Below, piece by piece: positions 55,504-62,958 of a stretch of 64,000 nucleotides of DNA. How positions within the stretch are numbered: position 1 is the first letter of the stretch; every line of letters starts with the position of its first letter. A program made the position numbers and the translations under genes. Source of the DNA: Roseihalotalea indica (GTDB lineage Bacteria; Bacteroidota; Bacteroidia; Cytophagales; Cyclobacteriaceae). The DNA lies in assembly GCF_022458895.1 (NCBI RefSeq), contig NZ_JAINFL010000007.1, positions 62,001 through 126,000 of the forward strand. Direction: 5' to 3'. A model generated the notes under the pieces. It saw only the letters and a list, made by a program, of their open reading frames with translations, was not told where the DNA came from and ran no database searches.

Positions 55504-56760
55504 TTAACTGAATACTTTTTCTTTTGTACGGTCTTCTACCATATCAGGGTAGGCCCGCATTTTGTGCTCTCCAATATCCAGTCCTTCAATTTCTTCTTCT
55601 GCGGAAACCCGGATGCCTAATGTTACTTTTAATACATAGAACAGTAGCAGGGCAAAAGCAAAGCAGAATACACCAATAACGGTGACACCAATCAGTTGGC
55701 TGATGAACTGCGAGAAGCCTGCCAGAGCACCGAAGATACCCACGGCCAATGTTCCCCAGATTCCACAAACTAAGTGTACGGAAAGAGCACCTACCGGGTC
55801 GTCTAACTTCATACGATCAAAGAATACAACTGCTAATACTACGAATGCGCCTGCAATTAATCCAATCAGAATAGAATCAGTAACTCCCATTTGATCAGCA
55901 CCGGCAGTAATACCTACCAGGCCACCCAGGATACCGTTGAGCACCATAGAAAGGTCGTTAGAGCGAACTACAATCAGGGCGGTAATCAGGGCACCAATAG
56001 CACCAGCAGCAGCGGCAAGTGTGGTAGTTACAAACACAAGCGATACTAGCCCGGGATCAGCGCTTAACACAGATCCACCATTAAAGCCATACCAGCCAAA
56101 CCATAGTAAAAATACCCCAATGGTTGCCAGTGGCATGCTATGGCCAGGAATAGGGCGAATCTTGCCATCAACATACTTACCTAAACGTGCACCTAGCATC
56201 ATTACTCCTACTAAAGCGGCCCAACCACCTACAGAGTGAACTAGCGTAGAACCGGCAAAGTCATAAAAAGGAGTTTCCATGGCATCTAAGAAGCCACCAC
56301 CCCATTTCCACATGCCTACAATCGGATAGCAAAACCCTACGTATACAAAGGTGAAAATCAGGAAGCTATGCAGCTTTACCCGTTCGGCCACCGCACCGGA
56401 TACGATGGTAGCAGCAGTAGCAGCAAACATAGCCTGGAAGATGAAGTCTGTCCAATACGTATATGCTCCGTCGGCGTAATTAATAAGCCCGGCATCACCT
56501 TCAGGCATAGAGAGTCCAAATCCGGCAAATCCAAAAAAGCCACCGGCAAAATCTCCCCCGGGGTACATGATGTTGAAGCCCCATAGGCAATAGGTTAGCA
56601 AACCAATAGGTAGAATGGTAGCATTCTTAAAAAGAATGTTAACTGTATTTTTAGATTGAGTAAGCCCAGACTCAAGCGTAGCAAAACCCAGGTGCATGAT
56701 GAAAACCAGGATGGTGGCCATCATCATCCAGAGATTATTGGTTGTGAAAATTCCTTCCAT
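55504..56760 (-). CDS. amt: Ammonium transporter Amt
   Basis: A 418-residue Amt/MEP/Rh channel with 11 helices and the two pore histidines, in AGSTLVHSVGGW and GALSVHLVCGIWG. The family carries ammonium or ammonia across the inner membrane. The P-II regulator gene lies 78 nt upstream on the same strand, the classical amtB-glnK pairing in reverse order, and P-II would block the channel when nitrogen is plentiful. Confidence 0.96.
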   Translation of the reverse strand: MEGIFTTNNLWMMMATILVFIMHLGFATLESGLTQSKNTVNILFKNATILPIGLLTYCLWGFNIMYPGGDFAGGFFGFAGFGLSMPEGDAGLINYADGAYTYWTDFIFQAMFAATAATIVSGAVAERVKLHSFLIFTFVYVGFCYPIVGMWKWGGGFLDAMETPFYDFAGSTLVHSVGGWAALVGVMMLGARLGKYVDGKIRPIPGHSMPLATIGVFLLWFGWYGFNGGSVLSADPGLVSLVFVTTTLAAAAGAIGALITALIVVRSNDLSMVLNGILGGLVGITAGADQMGVTDSILIGLIAGAFVVLAVVFFDRMKLDDPVGALSVHLVCGIWGTLAVGIFGALAGFSQFISQLIGVTVIGVFCFAFALLLFYVLKVTLGIRVSAEEEIEGLDIGEHKMRAYPDMVEDRTKEKVFS

Positions 56761-56838
56761 AGGATCAGGTAGATTTTTTGAAATGATTAATTTTTATGAA
56801 GTAGATTTGAATACAGCTGCTATAGCATGTATGTAGAA

Positions 56839-57177
56839 TTAATTGATAGCATCATGCCCCTGCTCCCCGGTGCGGATGCGGTAGACGTCATCTAAGGTGG
56901 TGACAAAGATTTTTCCATCGCCTACTTTTCCGGTATTGGCTATTTTAAGAATGGTGTCAATAGTTTGCTGGGCAAAATCATCCGATACTATAATCTCCAG
57001 TTTGGTGCGTGGAATGTAACCCACATCATAGGTTGTTCCTCGGTAGGTGCGGTACTCTTTTTCTAAACCATGCCCTTTCACATCATAGAAAGAAAGGAAC
57101 GTAACTCCGGCGTCGGCTAAGGCTTCAACAACCTTCTCAAATTTGGAAGTTCGGATAATGGCTTCAACTTTTTTCAT
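56839..57177 (-). CDS. glnB: P-II nitrogen regulatory protein
   Basis: A 112-residue P-II protein (MKKVEAIIRTSKFEKVVEAL). The T-loop has Tyr50 in RGTTYDVGYIP, matching the uridylylation tyrosine of GlnB/GlnK. The C-terminal signature GKIFVTTLDDVYRIRTGEQG is intact. It senses 2-oxoglutarate and ATP/ADP and gates Amt, encoded 78 nt downstream. No uridylyltransferase gene is in the window. Confidence 0.94.
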   Translation of the reverse strand: MKKVEAIIRTSKFEKVVEALADAGVTFLSFYDVKGHGLEKEYRTYRGTTYDVGYIPRTKLEIIVSDDFAQQTIDTILKIANTGKVGDGKIFVTTLDDVYRIRTGEQGHDAIN

Positions 57178-57422
57178 AGAATTATATCGTATAAGTTAGA
57201 AAGTGTAGTAGATCATTCGATAAAAAGAGGAAAGAGTCATAGCAATCAGTAGTATATGCTGTATAAATCCATATAAAATACTAAATAAGGGAATATTATC
57301 TCGAATGCAAAGCTTAATCGGTAGAAAAAAATTGACTTAAGTAAAAAAAAAATAATAATTCGGGAGATATGATCTGATTATACTAACAAACCAGATATTT
57401 CTTTGAAAAACTAATAACGATG

Positions 57423-58673
57423 CTACCGCTCTGCCAACACCTCAGAGATGTTGGTACGGTACGCATTTACGGCCGGAATTAGAGAGGCGATCACACCTAC
57501 CAGTAGGCTGGCTAGTAAAATCCAGAGTTCTTCGGGTGCAAATTGGAAAGGAGAAATACCGAGTTGACCGGGTCGGGCATACCATTGGGTGGCTACATAA
57601 AGCACCAGGTGCCCTAATAGTAATCCGCTTATACATCCTACCAGTGTAATGATAAAGCCCTCTAGTATTACATGGGTAAATAGTTTTTGTTGAGAGGCTC
57701 CTAACGAGCGCATAATCGCCAGGTCATAACGGCGAGCTTTTAATGAGTTGTATAGAGCAATGAAGATGCTCAGGGCAGCAATAACAATAATGACATAGGC
57801 AAATCCCTGAAGCATATCGACGCCTACTCCTATCAACGAAAACAAGCGAGCCGTCTCAAAGGGGGGCGATGCGGCCTGCATATTGGTGCGTTCGTTAATA
57901 TAACGGGGCAATTGCACTGCTGCCATAGGCGAGCGAAATTGTACTAACAAAGACGTGATTTCATCGTCTGGCCCGCCCTCGGGCAGCCCTTCTAAAGTGA
58001 TACTCGTTTCGTTAGCGCGATGATCAGTGTGGGCTTCTGCACTGTCGGCTTCATGCGTATCATGCACCTGCCAGACACTTTCTACGGCTGTAAGGATAAG
58101 GTTATCGATAACCGTCTGGGTAGGTGCCAGAACGCCGGCAACCTTAAATTGCTGCTCATCATGCACATTAATACCATCATCGGCCAGCCCGTGGCTGCTG
58201 GTAAATATATTACCTACGGACAATCCTAGTTGCTGGGCGGCGGCAGCACCCAGCGTAACTTCCAGCGGATGTTCCCACAGACTTCCCTGAGCTACTGCTG
58301 CCTCATATAGCGACGCATACTCATGGTTAGTACCTACAATGCGGTAGCCCTGATAGCTGTCTCCCAAAGCCATCGGAATAGTATTGCGTACCAGCCGGTT
58401 ACGCGAGAGTTGTCGGGCTTCGGTTAACGAAATGTTACCGGTAGGGTAGTCAATATGGAAAATGCTGGAAAGAATAATTTGTAGCGGACTGCCCTTGGCG
58501 CCCACCACCAGATCAATGCCCCGGCTATTTTGGGTTAGGGAACGTTCTACCTGCTTGCTGGCCAGCAGCAGCACCGTAATAATGGCAATGCCCAGAGCCA
58601 GCAACAGTATATTTAGAAATGTGTTGAGGGGCTTAGTCTTGATGTAACTCCAACTGAGGGCAAATAAATTCAT
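57423..58673 (-). CDS. LolC/MacB-type ABC transporter permease
   Basis: A 416-residue inner-membrane protein with one N-terminal helix, a MacB periplasmic core domain and three C-terminal FtsX helices (LAIMRSLGASQQKLF as coupling helix). It starts 4 nt inside the end of the ATPase gene (58670-58673), so the two form one transporter. Such exporters handle lipoproteins, peptides or envelope stress. It has a His/Asp-rich insert (HDTHEADSAEAHTDHRA) that could bind metal. The substrate is unknown. Confidence 0.9.
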   Translation of the reverse strand: MNLFALSWSYIKTKPLNTFLNILLLALGIAIITVLLLASKQVERSLTQNSRGIDLVVGAKGSPLQIILSSIFHIDYPTGNISLTEARQLSRNRLVRNTIPMALGDSYQGYRIVGTNHEYASLYEAAVAQGSLWEHPLEVTLGAAAAQQLGLSVGNIFTSSHGLADDGINVHDEQQFKVAGVLAPTQTVIDNLILTAVESVWQVHDTHEADSAEAHTDHRANETSITLEGLPEGGPDDEITSLLVQFRSPMAAVQLPRYINERTNMQAASPPFETARLFSLIGVGVDMLQGFAYVIIVIAALSIFIALYNSLKARRYDLAIMRSLGASQQKLFTHVILEGFIITLVGCISGLLLGHLVLYVATQWYARPGQLGISPFQFAPEELWILLASLLVGVIASLIPAVNAYRTNISEVLAER

Positions 58674-59308
58674 GCGGTTGTAAGCGTCAGTTGTTGAGGG
58701 ATATGATTTTTCACTCGTTGGTCGTGGGTGACAATAAGCAGGGTCGCCTGGTACTGACGGGCTTGGGCTTGGAGGAGTTGCAACACGCGCTCACAGTTCT
58801 GATCATCCAGACTGGACGTGGGTTCGTCGGCCAATATAACTTTCGGACTATTAAGCACGGCTCGGGCAATGGCCGCTCGTTGGGCTTCACCCTGGCTCAG
58901 TGTGGTAATACGAGCTTTTCTACGATGCTCCAGTGAGAGTGAGGTAAGCGTATGGCGGATTTTATCGCGATCTTGAGGAAGGTTGGCCAGGTATTGCGTA
59001 AGCAGTAAATTTTGTTCGAGGGAGAGGGATGAGAGCAGATGGGGCTGCTGAAAAATCAGCCCTAACTGTTGCCCACGAAAACGGTCCAGACTGCTGCCCT
59101 TGAGTTGAGTTATGTCCCGATCACCAATAATAACCTGCCCACTTAGCGGCCGCAGCAAGCCAGCCAGCAAGTGAAGCAGCGTCGTTTTACCACTACCAGA
59201 GGAACCAAGCAACACCCAATGATCTCCCTGAGCTACTGACCAGTCGGGAAACCGGAGCACATCTGATTGCGGGGTATATCGGAAGGAAACGCCGTCAAGC
59301 TGAATCAT
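58670..59308 (-). CDS. ABC transporter ATP-binding protein (LolD/MacB type)
   Basis: I start at the ATG at 59308 (MIQLDGVSFRYTPQSD). A longer frame runs back through a repeat element and is rejected. The 212-residue product has Walker A GSSGSGKTT (35-43), a signature LSQGEAQRAA and Walker B VILADEPTSSLDD. It overlaps the permease gene by 4 nt. It is the motor of that exporter. Confidence 0.93.
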   Translation of the reverse strand: MIQLDGVSFRYTPQSDVLRFPDWSVAQGDHWVLLGSSGSGKTTLLHLLAGLLRPLSGQVIIGDRDITQLKGSSLDRFRGQQLGLIFQQPHLLSSLSLEQNLLLTQYLANLPQDRDKIRHTLTSLSLEHRRKARITTLSQGEAQRAAIARAVLNSPKVILADEPTSSLDDQNCERVLQLLQAQARQYQATLLIVTHDQRVKNHIPQQLTLTTA

Positions 59309-59392
59309 GCCGGGCAAGATAATCAAGCGGGATGAGGAATAAAAGGGGGGGCGGTAGGGCGGAATCCGAAAACGAGAAAATGTGGATAGTAG

Positions 59393-59445
59393 GGAGGCGG
59401 TTGGCTGGAGGCAGTTGTAAAAACATTCTGCCTTCAGCCAACGGC
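59393..59445. repeat. GC-rich palindromic intergenic repeat, copy 2
   Basis: GCGGTTGGCTGGAGGCAG (59397-59414) pairs with CTGCCTTCAGCCAACGGC (59428-59445), 16 of 18 positions matching. The word GGAGGCGGTTGGC (59393-59405) is exactly the complement of 13371-13383. It lies between the ABC ATPase start and the TerB-like stop. Confidence 0.72.
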
Positions 59446-59456
59446 TAACTGTCAAG

Positions 59457-60542
59457 CTACTTCAGGTCCCGCAGAACCCGGCCCAAGAGGATCGCGAGCA
59501 CATCGGCCTGATCTTTCATAGAAAGAATAGTGTTTCTCCCTTTGTCTTTAGCGATGAGCATACCATCAGCATATGCCTGAAAACCAACAATGCTGGATAG
59601 ACGAATGGATTTTTCCTGATTGCCAGAGCGATATAGCAGGCGTTCATTCGTAAGGTATAGCTTTCCGGTAGCTGGTGGCGTACCGGTTGCATCAGGAGTA
59701 ATCGGTTCGGCCGATGGCTTCCAATAGTCACCTTCTTGCAACTGGGTGCGTAGTGGTTTTTCTGCTGGCTTTTGCTTAGAGGCAGCCCGGCGGTCATCGT
59801 ACCAAACGGCATCGGCCAGAAAGTAGCAATGCTCCTGCCGTTGTAGTTTGATAGGAACGAAAATAGTAGGAACGTCTCCATTCTCAACCTGCCAGAGCAG
59901 CCGGTATTTCGCTAGTTGTTTCTGAGTGGCTTCGTCCAGCTTGAGGTCTACCTGCAGATGGTCAATAAGGGTTTGCAGTTCATGCTCTTCTTCCGGCGAT
60001 AGTCGTTCATCAGCAATAGCCCCTTTGATAAACTGAATAATAATAGTCTGAGCTTTATGCTGATAGAGTCGGTGCGCTACCTGAGGAGGAAGCTGAAGGC
60101 GCGTTTGCAGGTTGCGCAAAAAACGTCGTTCTTTTTCATCAAGCCGCAGGTCTTCCAGCGCGGCATCCAGTTCCCGTTCGTAAATTTCCTGACAGACGCG
60201 GTGGTGAGCCATCTCTACATCCTGCTCACTGAGGCCTAATAAGCGCTTCAAATGCTTTAACCGCTTGATCTCGTCCTCATCCAGATGATTATCATCAAAG
60301 CAGTAGCGCAGATAAGTCTTGTACAATTCCCGTAGCGACCCGTCCGTAAAATCGGTGTATAGGTTGAGTTGATAGTTATTCAGAATAGCCTGAATATCCT
60401 CAGAGGTAATTTCCAGTACGGGTTTTTCCGACAAGAGATTATTGATTTCGATGATAGCATTCTTCTCAGACCGGTGGCCCGTCAGCCTGCTCCACATCGA
60501 TACCGGTTCCAGCGTAGATTTGTAAAACGGTTGCGTTTCCAT
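59457..60542 (-). CDS. TerB-like helical protein with C-terminal PH/GRAM-like domain
   Basis: A 361-residue soluble protein. Residues about 90-210 are repeated acidic helical units of TerB type (CFDDNHLDEDEIKRLKHL, LRLDEKERRFLRNL, DERLSPEEEHELQTL). TerB units bind metals or membranes in stress modules. The C-terminal 70 residues (GKLYLTNERLLYRSGNQEKS) look like a PH/GRAM-like beta domain found in proteins that bind lipid or membrane signals. No catalytic motif was seen. It lies between an ABC exporter and a LytTR membrane regulator on the same strand. Confidence 0.6.
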   Translation of the reverse strand: METQPFYKSTLEPVSMWSRLTGHRSEKNAIIEINNLLSEKPVLEITSEDIQAILNNYQLNLYTDFTDGSLRELYKTYLRYCFDDNHLDEDEIKRLKHLKRLLGLSEQDVEMAHHRVCQEIYERELDAALEDLRLDEKERRFLRNLQTRLQLPPQVAHRLYQHKAQTIIIQFIKGAIADERLSPEEEHELQTLIDHLQVDLKLDEATQKQLAKYRLLWQVENGDVPTIFVPIKLQRQEHCYFLADAVWYDDRRAASKQKPAEKPLRTQLQEGDYWKPSAEPITPDATGTPPATGKLYLTNERLLYRSGNQEKSIRLSSIVGFQAYADGMLIAKDKGRNTILSMKDQADVLAILLGRVLRDLK

Positions 60543-60599
60543 ACTTTTTCAGGACAAACAATTCAGCAATTTACGCTGATTTTCAGAAAAATAGGAGGG

Positions 60600-60788
60600 G
60601 AAAGAAGAAAATTTCTATCAGGCGAGAGCAGGGGGCTTGGTGTAGAAAGGTTGGGGACGGGGGACTCGAGAAGGGGTAAAGGTGTAGAGGAATGAATAGA
60701 GCGAAGAGCTTAGGGCCGGGAGTGCATGGACAGTGGGAAACAAGAGCAATCAACAATCAGCCATTTAACAATAGAACAGTCAATCATT
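60600..60788. repeat. GC-rich repeat-like block with inverted 15-nt word
   Basis: A G-rich block (around 60630-60680) is followed by GGACAGTGGGAAACAAG and then AACAATCAGCCATTT (60752-60766). The latter is the complement of the words at 52037 and 62822. GACAGTGGG here complements part of CCCACTGTC at 61964-61972. It is the third intergenic gap in this gene run with repeat-like sequence. Confidence 0.5.
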
Positions 60789-61667
60789 TCAAATCTCCAG
60801 CAACTGCTTGACTGGTGCCGCATAGCTTTGCCCACTCATAATCTCCTTGTGCTGCTCATCTTGCATTCTGATGGCAAACCGGCTGCCGGGCTGCTTTTTT
60901 ACTTCCTGAATCAGGTGAGCATTGATGATATAAGCACGGTGAACTCGGATAAACTGGGCCGGAAGCTTTCCTTCCAAATCGGCAAGCGTGTATTCTACCA
61001 AATGTTCCTTTCCCAGCACATCATACAGGTATACGTGGTTGTCCTGAGCAAAAAAACAGGCAATTTCATTGATAGGAGTGAAGACCACCCGATCTCCCAC
61101 TTTGTGGGGAAAGTTAATTAGCGATTGCTCGGGTTGGGGTGTTTTAGAAGAGCCAGTTTCATGAGAAATTAATTCGGCGCTACGATTGCGCTTACGGGCA
61201 GCCTGTACAAATATAAAGATGGGAGTGCCAAATATTAACGCACAGAGAAGAAACAAGAAGCCCCAGTTCAGTAAAAGGCTTCCTAAACCAGACCGCTCTT
61301 CTACCTGATACCCTACCCATTCGCTTTTCGGTAAACCTCGCTGGGCTTCAAAAAAACTAGCATCAAAAACATCAGGGTTAGTAATTATTAGATGGTACTG
61401 AGGCCCAGATGAAAGGGCAAAAGGGTTGCGCTCCACTAACTCATTCCAATAATCTGGCTTTTGTAAAGCTTCGTTATCGAGGGTAACCTCTACCCGGTTT
61501 TCATTAGAAACCAGAATCACCTCTTGAATTTCACCTTCGCGAAGCATCTGCTCAAACTGACGTTGGGTGATTTCAATTGTTAAATCGCGACCGGCTAAAT
61601 AAATAAGGCCGGCAATCAGTAAAAAGAACGCAAGGGCGTACAATAGAACGACATATCTTTTTTTCAT
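60789..61667 (-). CDS. Membrane-anchored LytTR regulator with FtsH-like periplasmic domain
   Basis: A 292-residue protein. A first membrane helix (6-25) is followed by a 100-residue extracytoplasmic domain (30-125) that reads like the FtsH_ext domain of Bacteroidota FtsH: ITQRQFEQMLREGEIQEVILV, SSGPQYHLIITNPDVFDASF, EAQRGLPKSEW. A second helix (about 130-155) leads to a cytoplasmic LytTR DNA-binding domain (188-290; GDRVVFTPINEIACFFA, FIRVHRAYIINAHLI). It has no AAA or protease domain. It probably senses an envelope state and binds DNA from the membrane. Confidence 0.82.
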   Translation of the reverse strand: MKKRYVVLLYALAFFLLIAGLIYLAGRDLTIEITQRQFEQMLREGEIQEVILVSNENRVEVTLDNEALQKPDYWNELVERNPFALSSGPQYHLIITNPDVFDASFFEAQRGLPKSEWVGYQVEERSGLGSLLLNWGFLFLLCALIFGTPIFIFVQAARKRNRSAELISHETGSSKTPQPEQSLINFPHKVGDRVVFTPINEIACFFAQDNHVYLYDVLGKEHLVEYTLADLEGKLPAQFIRVHRAYIINAHLIQEVKKQPGSRFAIRMQDEQHKEIMSGQSYAAPVKQLLEI

Positions 61668-61990
61668 AGACGTAAAAAATGTTATGTGTCAAAGATACCG
61701 TCTCCTCAAGATAAATGTGCGTCTGAATGATGGTAATAAAGCAGGTACCACTCAATTCGGGGTAAACTATGTAGTTTTCCGGGTGAACGCTTCAGATTGG
61801 GTGGTGAAATAGACTAAGTACAATCAATTTTGTAATAACGAATGATGTCGGCGGAAGGCTGCCTCGCGGGAGGCAGGAGGCGGTAAACCTTTGGTCGCAC
61901 CGTACCATCTTACGCTAGTAACCGGTCATTGCCTGACAAACGGCCTCCCGCCTTCTCTCAAGCCCACTGTCAATTCTTTCTTAATCGTAC
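61668..61990. other. Intergenic gap with palindromic repeat
   Basis: About 320 bp between the LytTR gene start and the toast-rack lipoprotein stop. It contains the GC-rich element at 61850-61975. The remainder is AT-rich, with no gene or clear promoter identified. Confidence 0.5.
61850..61975. repeat. GC-rich palindromic intergenic repeat, copy 3
   Basis: It has a small perfect hairpin GCCTC-GCGG-GAGGC (61861-61874). GGAGGCAGGAGGCGGT is imperfectly complementary to ACGGCCTCCCGCCTTCT downstream (about 61940-61956). The words overlap those of 13301-13400. CCCACTGTC at 61964-61972 is related to the block at 60731. Confidence 0.62.
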
Positions 61991-62794
61991 TTAAATCACT
62001 TCTTCTATCTCCACATTGATACTGCCTATCCCGGCTTTGATATCAAATTCCAAACGGTGCTCGGCTGTTTTATACAGAGCGTTGGTATATTCGCGGCCAT
62101 CTTTGGTGAAGCCGTCGGGTACTTCAACCGATCCTAAGCCTCCGGCCACGTCCAGCCGAATGCCAACATCCGAAGGAAGTTTGAGGTTGAGCTCGCCAAT
62201 ACCGCCTTTAATTTCAGCATCCAGATCGTTGCGCCACTCGCCGCTTAAGTCAACATTTACTTCACCCACTCCAGCCTTAATGTCTAGTTCGGGTACGGAA
62301 GCGTCGCGTAAGTTAATAGTGTGCTCACCTACTCCGGCATTGATATGAACGCTGTTGAGCAGCAGGCCTCGCAAATCAAGTTCGGTTTCTCCTGCCCCCA
62401 TATTGCAGGACAGATCTTGGAGGATGTCATCATTCAACTGCACTACCCACTCATTGATCTGATCGTCTTCATCAAAGTTAATATTGAAGCTTTTCAAATC
62501 GGGTTGCTCAATCGACAAAAAACCAGTTTCATCCTGAGTTTCATAAGAAATTTCCGGCTCCCATGATTCGCGGTTAAAGGTGAAATCAGCATCCATCAGC
62601 TTACGGGCACCGCCAGTTACTTTTAATTTTCCGGCTTTCATCTCAATAGAAGTAGAAACTGATTTTACCCCTTTAGGCTCAATGCTCTGGGTGATCGTCT
62701 GCACTTCGCCCGGTTCTTCTTGCGAGGTATTGATAGTAATATCACAGGCACTTAAAATCAATAGGCCAAGGGTGTAGAGTATAGTGGGTTTCAT
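61991..62794 (-). CDS. Toast-rack (LiaF/DUF4097-like) lipoprotein
   Basis: I start at the ATG at 62794, giving a lipoprotein signal (MKPTILYTLGLLILSAC, Cys17). The 267-residue product has a toast-rack N-terminal region, then repeated beta turns (CNMGAGETELDL, INAGVGEHTINL, IKAGVGEVNVDL, IKGGIGELNLKL, IKAGIGSINVEI). This matches the fold of LiaF-like envelope-stress proteins. There is no enzyme motif. It lies upstream of the membrane LytTR regulator on the same strand, separated by a palindromic repeat. A sensing or scaffolding role is plausible. Confidence 0.78.
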   Translation of the reverse strand: MKPTILYTLGLLILSACDITINTSQEEPGEVQTITQSIEPKGVKSVSTSIEMKAGKLKVTGGARKLMDADFTFNRESWEPEISYETQDETGFLSIEQPDLKSFNINFDEDDQINEWVVQLNDDILQDLSCNMGAGETELDLRGLLLNSVHINAGVGEHTINLRDASVPELDIKAGVGEVNVDLSGEWRNDLDAEIKGGIGELNLKLPSDVGIRLDVAGGLGSVEVPDGFTKDGREYTNALYKTAEHRLEFDIKAGIGSINVEIEEVI

Positions 62795-62821
62795 AGTTAG
62801 TTGTTCAATTACTAAATTATT

Positions 62822-62836
62822 AAATGGCTGATTGTT
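62822..62836. repeat. 15-nt intergenic word, copy 2
   Basis: AAATGGCTGATTGTT, identical to 52037-52051. It lies just upstream of the toast-rack lipoprotein gene. Confidence 0.6.
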
Positions 62837-62958
62837 ACAATGCAAGTAGCTGCTTTATCCTGACTCACTACGCCGGCCTTCCTTATCCGCTTTTGAAAGG
62901 TACACATTTTTTGTTTGACATATTTTTTTTAGCTTGATTCCTTCTCAGACAACAACCA

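Noticed and set aside
59309..59455. N-terminal extension of the ABC ATPase
   Set aside because: It runs through a palindromic repeat and gives a non-family sequence. The ATG at 59308 matches ABC proteins.
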